A stretch of DNA of 64,000 bases from Sutterella wadsworthensis. GTDB taxonomy: Bacteria > Pseudomonadota > Gammaproteobacteria > Burkholderiales > Burkholderiaceae_F. The stretch is taken from assembly GCF_003315195.1 (NCBI RefSeq), contig NZ_QNRV01000003.1:99073-163072 (forward strand), read 5' to 3'. Made by a program: the position numbers and the translations under genes. Shown here piece after piece: positions 58,124 to 64,000 of this stretch. Position 1 is the first letter of the stretch. Each line of letters starts with the position of its first letter. Below the pieces are notes generated by a model that was given only the letters and a program-made list of their open reading frames with translations, was not told the origin of the DNA and ran no database searches.

Positions 58124-60187
58124 TTAGCGATGCCAGAACCGTTTTGACTTCCGATTCGAAGACGGCTCTGCAAGTACCTCTGCGTCCGCATCTGCCGACT
58201 TTACAACTTCTTCGGCCGCCGTCGGCGTTTTCTGCGCCTTCACCGAGACCTTGGGTTTTTCACTCTTCGAGGACGGCTCCGCAAGCACCTCTGCATCTGC
58301 GTCCGCAGACTTTACAACTTCTTCGGCCGCCGTCGGCGTTTCCAGCGCTTTCACCGAGATCTCTGGCGTTTCAGTCTTCGAGGATGGTTCCGCAAGCACC
58401 TCTGCGTCCGCTTCAGCTGACTTGACAACTTCTTCAGCAGCCGTCGGCGTTTCCAGCGCTTTCACCGAGACCTCAGGTGTTTCACTCTTCGAGGATGGTT
58501 CCGCAAGCACCTCTGCGTCCGCTTCAGCTGACTTGACAACTTCTTCAGCAGCCGTCGGCGTTTCCAGCGCTTCCGCCGAGACCTCGGGCTTTACACTCTT
58601 CGAAGACGGTTCCGTCGACACTTCTGCCACCTCATCCGCCGCTTTTCCCGAACACTGCACAGCAGCCTCTTCAGCATGCGTTTCAGCCTCATTGGCAACT
58701 GATGCGGCAGGTGCAGCATATTCCCGACCTTCTAGCGCCGCAGCCACTTTAGGAAGCAGTTCCTGAGCGCGGACGGCATTGAGAACACCTACACGCAAAC
58801 GGCGCCAAAGAATATCCTCGGCAGTACAGGCTCCTTCAAAGTCACGCGCATAGAGTGCATATTCAATCACCTTGGCATCATTCTCAGACCCCTGACAAGC
58901 AGCTTCTTCAATGACTTCGGGATTAAACGTTTCGTCCACGAGAATCGGCAGATCCTTAGTGATGCAAAGCCGAGGCTCAATAAGATGACGCAGCGTCGCC
59001 TCGAGCATGGCATCCTCGGCCATTCGACGGTACGACGTCCACTTGCCGCCGGCAATCGTGATCATATTGCCGAATTCCGAAATGACGGAATGGCTTCGCG
59101 AAGCCTGAGCGGTTGAGGATTGACCTGCCGGCACCCGCAGAAGCGGACGCAGACCAGCGAAAGCAGCAAGCACGTCGCTGCGATAAAGAGGCTTTGCCAG
59201 ATACCCGGAAGCCGTCTCGAGAATAAAGGCAATCTCGTCTTCTGACGGCTGCGGATCGAACTCCGCCTCGCGGACCTCAACATCTGTGGTGCCGAGAAGT
59301 ACTGCGTTGTGCCAAGGAATAGCAAACAACACGCGGCCATCCCGTGTTTTCGGGATCAGCATGCCTGCATCTCCCGGCAGGAATGAACGGTCGACGACAA
59401 CATGAGTCCCGCGGGAGAATCGCAGAAGCTGCGCAGCCTGCGGATCTGCGAGACGGCGAATCTGATCCGCCCAGACACCGGCACAATTGAAAACCATCTT
59501 GGTGCGGATGCGGTGCGATTCACCGGTGTGCTTATCTTCGACCATCACCGACTGAATCAGACCGCCGATCCGTTCAAGTCCGACCACCGGCATGTAATTG
59601 AGGCAGACGGCTCCGTGTGTGGCTGCTGTACGAATGAGCGCTATGTTGAGGCGCGCGTCATCGAATTGAGCATCGAAAAACTCCACGCCGCCTAAGAGCC
59701 CCTCGGTTTTGACGCCGGGGAGCACTTTTTCAGCTTCTTCGGGCTTAAGCATCCGCGTACGGCCAATCTGATCCTTCCCAGCCATTGCGCCGTAAAAACC
59801 AAGACCGGCCATGTAGATCTCACGCTCCCACTTTTTAAAGCAGGGCAGCACAAAAGGTTCGGCATGCACGAGCTGCGGGCAGTTGTCAATCAGACGCTTG
59901 CGTTCAACCAGCGCATCGTGCACCAATCCCCAGTCTCTGGGATTTTTTAAATAACGCACGCCTCCGTGGATCAGCTTTGTCGAGCGCGACGAGGTTCCTG
60001 CGGAAAAATCCTGCGCTTCCAGAAGCAGCGTTTTGAGCCCGCGCGAAGCAGCATCAAGCGCAACGCCGGCGCCGGTAGCGCCGCCGCCTACAACCACGAC
60101 GTCCCAAACGGGGTCCTGCATAATCGATGCCAGAGCTTCTGTGCGGTTGAGCCCTTTGACGGTCGGTTTTACTTCTGCTGCTGCCAT
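58124..60187 (-). CDS. glpD: Aerobic glycerol-3-phosphate dehydrogenase with tandem-repeat C-terminal tail
   Basis: GlpD oxidises glycerol-3-phosphate to dihydroxyacetone phosphate at the membrane and feeds electrons to quinone. The FAD-binding VVVVGGGATGAGVALDA is at the N terminus, with STKLIHGGVRYL, LLGTTDVE and ITIAGGKWTSYRRMAEDAM following. The catalytic part ends by about residue 500. An added tail holds four near-identical 37-residue Ala/Glu/Val-rich units (about 531-678) and a basic end, KSKRFWHR. ATG 60187 is just past the glpK stop (TGATATG); a GTG at 60211 overlaps glpK and is less likely. Confidence 0.95.
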   Translation of the reverse strand: MAAAEVKPTVKGLNRTEALASIMQDPVWDVVVVGGGATGAGVALDAASRGLKTLLLEAQDFSAGTSSRSTKLIHGGVRYLKNPRDWGLVHDALVERKRLIDNCPQLVHAEPFVLPCFKKWEREIYMAGLGFYGAMAGKDQIGRTRMLKPEEAEKVLPGVKTEGLLGGVEFFDAQFDDARLNIALIRTAATHGAVCLNYMPVVGLERIGGLIQSVMVEDKHTGESHRIRTKMVFNCAGVWADQIRRLADPQAAQLLRFSRGTHVVVDRSFLPGDAGMLIPKTRDGRVLFAIPWHNAVLLGTTDVEVREAEFDPQPSEDEIAFILETASGYLAKPLYRSDVLAAFAGLRPLLRVPAGQSSTAQASRSHSVISEFGNMITIAGGKWTSYRRMAEDAMLEATLRHLIEPRLCITKDLPILVDETFNPEVIEEAACQGSENDAKVIEYALYARDFEGACTAEDILWRRLRVGVLNAVRAQELLPKVAAALEGREYAAPAASVANEAETHAEEAAVQCSGKAADEVAEVSTEPSSKSVKPEVSAEALETPTAAEEVVKSAEADAEVLAEPSSKSETPEVSVKALETPTAAEEVVKSAEADAEVLAEPSSKTETPEISVKALETPTAAEEVVKSADADAEVLAEPSSKSEKPKVSVKAQKTPTAAEEVVKSADADAEVLAEPSSNRKSKRFWHR
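58155..58598. repeat. Four tandem 111-bp repeats in the 3' part of glpD
   Basis: The anchor TTCGA recurs at 58155, 58266, 58377, 58488 and 58599, an exact 111-bp period (37 codons, frame-preserving). The units at 58377 and 58488 are identical for about the first 84 bases, while the others differ at scattered, mostly synonymous sites. This suggests recent duplication. Confidence 0.95.
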
Positions 60188-60188
60188 A

Positions 60189-61682
60189 TCACTGGTTCCA
60201 TTTGCGGGCACGGCCGACGGCTCGAGCCCATTGGTTCATCAAAAATCCTCTCTGATCTTCATTCATCACAGGTTCAAAGACCCGCTCAGCCCGCCAGAGT
60301 GAGGCAATTTCGTCGGTACTTTGCCAAAAGCCCGACGCCAGTCCAGCCAAAAACGCGGCTCCTAATGCCGTCGTTTCCGTCTGAGCCGGTCGAATAACAG
60401 GGACGCCGGCAATGTCAGCCTGCATCTGCATGAGGAGATCATTTCTTGCTGCGCCCCCATCAACGCGAAGTTCCCGCACTGGGCGTGTTGCATCCTTGGC
60501 CATAGCCGTGAGCACTTCAGCGCTTTGAAAAGCAATCGCCTCTAATGCTGCCCGAGCAATATGTGCCCGATTGGTTCCGCGAGTGAGCCCAATAAGCATG
60601 CCTCGAGCATCCGGATCCCAATAAGGGGCGCCCAGGCCAACAAACGCCGGGACAAACCATACACCGCCCGAGTCAGGCACTTCGCGGGCAAGGGCTTCGA
60701 TTTCCGAAGCGGATTCAATAAAGCCCATTTGGTCGCGAAGCCATTGCACGACTGCACCGGCAATAAAAACACTGCCTTCGAGCGCATATTGAGTCGGTGC
60801 GCAGCCAAGCTTCCAGGCAGCGGTGGTAATCAGCCTATTTTCACTTGGGCGAGGATCCCCGCCGACATTCATCAGCAGGAATCCACCGGTGCCGTAGGTG
60901 TTTTTCACGGATCCCGGTGCAAAACAGGCTTCGCCAAAGGCCGCAGCCTGCTGATCTCCGGCAACGCCTGCAATCGGGACAGCGGCACCGAAAAGCGATG
61001 GATGCGTAAAGCCGACCACACCGGAACTCGGTTCGATGCGCGGCAGCATGGCTCGAGGAATACGAAAGATGTCGAGCAATTCGTCATCCCACTGACCGCT
61101 GCGGAGGTCGCACAACAGCGTTCTGGAAGCATTGGTCGTATCGGTGACGTGCTCCGCACCGCGCGTTAAATTCCAAATGAGCCAGCTGTCTATCGTGCCA
61201 AAAAGGATTTCGCCTTTTTCCGCTCGCTGGCGGGCACCTGACACATGATCGAGCAGCCATTCGATTTTCGTGGCAGAGAAGTAAGCGTCCAGCCTTAAGC
61301 CGGTCTTGCCGCTCACCAAAGGACCAAGCCCCTGAGCCTCCAGAGCTTCAACGCGTTCGGCCGTTCGACGATCCTGCCAAACAATCGCGGGGGCGATGGG
61401 TTCTCCCGTAAAGCGATCCCACAGAACTGTTGTTTCACGCTGGTTGGTAATGGCGATTGCCGCAACACTTTTAACATCCACGCCGGCATGCTCAAGCGCC
61501 CTGCGGGCAACGGCATACTGCGCAGACCAAATTTCACGTGCATCATGCTCGACCCATCCCGGTCGAGGATAGTTCTGCCGGAACTCCTGCTGCGCAAGGG
61601 CAGCCACCTCACCCGCAGCATCAAATAACAGTGCGCGGGAGCTGGTGGTGCCTTGATCGAGCGCAAGAATGTACTGAGGCAT
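60189..61682 (-). CDS. glpK: Glycerol kinase
   Basis: GlpK phosphorylates glycerol in the cytoplasm. The 497-residue protein is of normal length. [18 protein letters not shown] (phosphate-binding), [40 protein letters not shown] and the FGGY-type segment [21 protein letters not shown] are all present. No Shine-Dalgarno sequence precedes the ATG, and a terminator-like hairpin ends only about 13 bp upstream. glpD follows at once. No glpF or glpR is in the window. Confidence 0.97.
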   Translation of the reverse strand: MPQYILALDQGTTSSRALLFDAAGEVAALAQQEFRQNYPRPGWVEHDAREIWSAQYAVARRALEHAGVDVKSVAAIAITNQRETTVLWDRFTGEPIAPAIVWQDRRTAERVEALEAQGLGPLVSGKTGLRLDAYFSATKIEWLLDHVSGARQRAEKGEILFGTIDSWLIWNLTRGAEHVTDTTNASRTLLCDLRSGQWDDELLDIFRIPRAMLPRIEPSSGVVGFTHPSLFGAAVPIAGVAGDQQAAAFGEACFAPGSVKNTYGTGGFLLMNVGGDPRPSENRLITTAAWKLGCAPTQYALEGSVFIAGAVVQWLRDQMGFIESASEIEALAREVPDSGGVWFVPAFVGLGAPYWDPDARGMLIGLTRGTNRAHIARAALEAIAFQSAEVLTAMAKDATRPVRELRVDGGAARNDLLMQMQADIAGVPVIRPAQTETTALGAAFLAGLASGFWQSTDEIASLWRAERVFEPVMNEDQRGFLMNQWARAVGRARKWNQ

Positions 61683-61694
61683 GTAAATGGAGCG

Positions 61695-61730
61695 AAAAAC
61701 AGAAAGCCCCGAGAGATCCCGGGGCTTTCT
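61695..61730 (-). terminator. Terminator-like hairpin immediately upstream of glpK
   Basis: On the minus strand AGAAAGCCCC(G) and (C)GGGGCTTTCT (61730-61720 and 61711-61701) form a stem of about 11 bp followed by GTTTTTC. It may terminate the gene at 61864, but it leaves only about 13 bases before the glpK ATG, too little for a promoter. An attenuator in the glpK leader is therefore possible. Confidence 0.7.
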
Positions 61731-61863
61731 TGGAACGAACGGGACAATACGTATCCCATTCTAAGAGTGATTAGGGCCGCTGCCCCTTAAGAACTTTTCC
61801 GACGTAATGGAAAGCTGCATCAAGCATTAACGGGCACTTCAGCCAAAATCCAACCGACAAAAC

Positions 61864-62583
61864 TTACTTGTCGGCTTTGTCCTCTTCCACAGACACTTCA
61901 TCGCAGCCTTCCATGTCGGCATCATCGGCACTGTCGGCCGCGCCGTCACCGTATTCGGAATCTTCTACATCGTCGTCATCGATATCGGTCTCGCCAAAGA
62001 TTTGAGCGGCAGTAGCGGGTTCGAGCTCTGCGTTCGGCGTCTCTGCGGCGGCCTGCGGGAATTTCACTGTGCGAGCAGCATCGATCAAGAGGCGCAGAGC
62101 CTGGTTGACTGCTTCGGGGCTGCCAAAGAAATCGGCGATGTCCGAATCAATCTTGACCATGGCATTGCGGGCAAATTCAGAGCGTTCGGCAAAGCGGCGC
62201 GTATCGTAGGCACGGGCGCGCGGTCCCGAACGAGTGCCGAAATCCTGACGCGGTCCGTCAAAGCGATTGCGGAAAGGCTTCTTGTTGTCAAAACGCGGAC
62301 GGTCGCCAAAATCGCGGCGAGGACGATCGCCGAAGTCGCGCCGTTCAGAGCGGTCAAAGCGGTCGCTGCGATCCGAGCGGTCAAAGCGATCAAAACGCGG
62401 ACGGTCGCCAAAAGGCTTACGGTCACCAAAGTCGCGACGCGGGCGATCACCGAACTCGCGTCGATCGGAGCGTTCTTCACGATCGAAGCGATCGAAACGG
62501 CCAAAGCGGCGGCGTTCTCCGCCCTCATCGCCATCAAAAGAACGGCGCAGACCTTTGTCCTGCCAGGGCTTACGATCCATCAT
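61864..62583 (-). CDS. Arg/Asp/Phe-rich low-complexity protein of unknown function
   Basis: ATG 62583 (AAGGA 7 nt upstream) gives 239 residues in three parts. Residues about 15-130 are a low-complexity region made of repeated RFDRFDR, SDRSDRF and DFGDRPRR motifs, extremely rich in Arg, Asp, Phe and Gly. Residues about 133-180 may fold (AMVKIDSDIADFFGSPEAVNQALRLL). The last about 55 are strongly acidic. No signal peptide or membrane segment is seen. The composition recalls RNA-binding, phase-separating proteins, but I do not recognise a family. Confidence 0.75.
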   Translation of the reverse strand: MMDRKPWQDKGLRRSFDGDEGGERRRFGRFDRFDREERSDRREFGDRPRRDFGDRKPFGDRPRFDRFDRSDRSDRFDRSERRDFGDRPRRDFGDRPRFDNKKPFRNRFDGPRQDFGTRSGPRARAYDTRRFAERSEFARNAMVKIDSDIADFFGSPEAVNQALRLLIDAARTVKFPQAAAETPNAELEPATAAQIFGETDIDDDDVEDSEYGDGAADSADDADMEGCDEVSVEEDKADK

Positions 62584-63255
62584 GTTTTTTCCTTTAAATA
62601 TCAAAAAAAATTCGCGCTTTCCATTCAATAGCATGCCGGTCAAAGCGCATTTATGGTTTCAAAAAAATCAGCGTCTTATTGCTCAGGCTGGACAGGTCGG
62701 TTTCGCGGGTGATTGCACTGCGTGCTGCAACTGCACGTTAAAAAAACTCGACGCCTCAAAACGACAAGGCCGTCGAAAGAGTGGAAACGAATAAATCCAC
62801 GTGCACCATTCATTATTCAGGCACACGCTGCCTCAGGTTCATCCCGGGCATTCAATCAAAACAATCTGGCTGGGCGGAGACCGGCCGAAGAACCCCATTA
62901 GAAATGCTACGCACTGCTAATGAACATCGGCAACGCACGAATCAAAAATCTTCAACGACGGCTCAGAGCATCTTTAGTATGCATTTGAAAAGTTGTCTCT
63001 TAGCCGTCATCAACGGTCAACCCGCATAAACAGGCCGCATGCTTGGCCTATCGTGCGCGAGCGCTATTTTACCCGATTGCACTTGACCATACATGGAATA
63101 TTCGGCCACCTGTCGACTTGGGATAAGCTCCAATCATCCGCCTATCTCAGAGCAGGCGGAAAACTATACACTTAAAGCAAGAGGAAGGAACGCATTACAC
63201 AAGCAATACGATTCCATCTTCTGCAGAAAACAATAACCAAAAGCGAGGTTCCTAT
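62584..63255. other. Intergenic region without recognisable genes
   Basis: These 672 bases lie between two divergent genes. Short open frames exist but none has a good start site or recognisable product. A hairpin CCGCCT/AGGCGG is at 63138-63159. GACGGCT and AGCCGTC further left could pair at long range. Promoters of both flanking genes, and possibly a small RNA, would have to be here. Confidence 0.4.
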
Positions 63256-63555
63256 ATGACCGCTCAGATCGTCTTTCATGGCATCAATCGCTCTGCTGCC
63301 GTTGAAGCGGCTGTGAATGAAAAGCTCGAAGGGCTCGCAAAGTTCGACAACCAAATCGGACCTTGCAAGGTTACGGTGACACAGGAAGGGCACCAAACGA
63401 TGGGACCTTTCACCATCCGTGTGGATCTCGTCGCATCCGGGCGCAATTTGATCGTTACACGCACGAATCAGGACGTCATGGCTGCCCTTACGGAATCGTT
63501 TGATACGATCCGCCGCAGCGTAGTTGAGGAAGCCGACAAGCGCCGTCAGCATTGA
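63256..63555 (+). CDS. hpf: Ribosome hibernation-promoting factor (HPF/RaiA family, short form)
   Basis: HPF binds the 30S decoding region in stationary phase and helps dimerise or silence ribosomes. The 99-residue protein has the beta-alpha-beta-beta-beta-alpha plan: QIVFHGINRSAAVEAAVNEKLEGLAKF, CKVTVTQEGH, FTIRVDLVASGRNLIVTRTNQDVMAALTESFDTIRR. The length fits short HPF rather than the long C-terminally extended form. GAGG precedes the ATG. The paralogue RaiA is not excluded. Confidence 0.87.
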   Translation: MTAQIVFHGINRSAAVEAAVNEKLEGLAKFDNQIGPCKVTVTQEGHQTMGPFTIRVDLVASGRNLIVTRTNQDVMAALTESFDTIRRSVVEEADKRRQH

Positions 63556-63619
63556 TTAAGCGGCGCAGCAGAAATAGCGGCCGGTAAAGCCGCTTGCACC
63601 CAAACTCCCGGGGATGCAC

Positions 63620-64000
63620 CTAGTCCCGGAACACTCGCGGTGGCAAGGGCAAACCTAACAGGGTAAAGAGATCTCGGATTTTCTTCGGGATCTCTTTTGT
63701 TTTCCAAGCGTTGCGATCAGTTGGTTTATTGGCCTTCAGATAACGCAGCTGCATAAAGGCCTTCGTCAAAGAATTGCTGGGCAAACGGTTCGTTGCCGTT
63801 TCGTTGCGCCGACATGCCATACGCATCATCAGGCGCAGTGACTGGGCCAATACCTGGACAAACAGCTTGCCCATGTAGGTGCTTGAGGTCGCGTAGAGAC
63901 GATCTCCAGCAGTTTGATTCTTAAACTGCTGGAAGCTCTGTTCGACAATGTTGCGGGCCCGATAAATGCTCAGAGCGATAAAAGGATCCTGGACGACGTT
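63620..64000 (-). CDS. Transposase C-terminal part (DDE type, IS4/IS1634-like), truncated by the window edge
   Basis: The frame is open from the right edge to a TAG at 63620, giving 126 residues. The segment IYRARNIVEQSFQQFKNQ carries what appears to be the final Glu of the DDE triad in the IS4/IS1634 pattern, followed by the usual GKLFVQVLAQSLRLMM helix. The rest of the element lies outside. The coding part contains a perfect AAAGAGATC/GATCTCTTT inverted repeat at 63665-63697 that looks like a terminator. The IS end should lie near 63590-63615. Confidence 0.82.
   Translation of the reverse strand, partial: NVVQDPFIALSIYRARNIVEQSFQQFKNQTAGDRLYATSSTYMGKLFVQVLAQSLRLMMRMACRRNETATNRLPSNSLTKAFMQLRYLKANKPTDRNAWKTKEIPKKIRDLFTLLGLPLPPRVFRD

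Noticed and set aside
58155..58598. Possible CRISPR array
   Set aside because: The repeats are contiguous, 111 bp long, in frame with glpD and have no spacers.
58251..58766. A Ser/Ala/Thr-rich repeat protein frame on the plus strand opposite glpD
   Set aside because: It is the antisense reading of the 111-bp repeats in glpD and has no start site.
62781..63029. 82-codon open frame in the gap before hpf
   Set aside because: It has no ribosome-binding site, no recognisable domain and a composition like the surrounding non-coding DNA.

Overview
The window reads as one stretch of chromosome from a Gram-negative betaproteobacterium. The complete dcw cluster ending in ftsZ and lpxC, type A RNase P RNA, an ErpA-type iron-sulfur protein and a DsbD-like electron carrier point to Burkholderiales. 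The overall gene style suggests a gut-associated Sutterellaceae-like organism, but that family-level placement is inference. Almost all genes are vertical housekeeping genes. The only mobile DNA seen is a truncated transposase at the right edge. No tRNA, rRNA, CRISPR array or prophage was recognised.

Layout. Positions 3-1577 hold the 3' part of an unrecognised Ala/Glu-rich coiled-coil protein. Positions 1638-20643 are a 16-gene division and cell-wall operon on the minus strand, read as mraZ-rsmH-ftsL-ftsI-murE-murF-mraY-murD-ftsW-murG-murC-ddl-ftsQ-ftsA-ftsZ-lpxC. It is preceded by a textbook MraZ operator (three TGGGA boxes, 10-bp period) and by rnpB. Positions 21522-31305 carry a PagP-like protein fused to a second outer-membrane barrel, hemL, a DsbD/ScsB-like protein, a PBP4-type carboxypeptidase, groES-groEL and a DsbG-like oxidoreductase. 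Positions 31657-36591 carry pyrF, a cyclophilin-like secreted protein, a DUF945-like protein, a CorC/CNNM protein and pncC. Positions 36621-39631 are ribH-nusB and thiL-pgpA-pncC on the minus strand.

Positions 39902-44573 hold a Pho-box-controlled alkaline phosphatase and then a three-gene ABC export-type cassette with a His-rich permease loop, resembling zinc-responsive Zrg/PA4063-4066 systems. Positions 44670-49867 hold an Old Yellow Enzyme, ribE, ribD, nrdR and glyA. Positions 50049-55454 hold a PEBP protein, dtd, tyrS, an M23 endopeptidase and anmK. Positions 55556-57999 hold erpA, rpsI, rplM and a MarC protein. Positions 58124-62583 hold glpD (with an unusual repeat tail), glpK and an Arg/Asp/Phe-rich low-complexity protein. 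Positions 63256-63555 encode a ribosome hibernation factor and 63620-64000 the transposase fragment.

How the genes fit together. The dcw operon, PBP4, M23 peptidase and AnmK cover peptidoglycan synthesis, remodelling and recycling. LpxC and the PagP-like protein act on lipid A. The DsbD-like and DsbG-like proteins could form a periplasmic reducing couple. RibD, RibE and RibH supply three steps of riboflavin synthesis from two loci. GlpK and GlpD form a glycerol pathway. The features most worth a second look are the PagP-barrel fusion, the four 111-bp repeats in glpD, the terminator placed directly before glpK, the two Pho boxes in phase, the His-rich ABC cassette and the low-complexity Arg/Asp protein.
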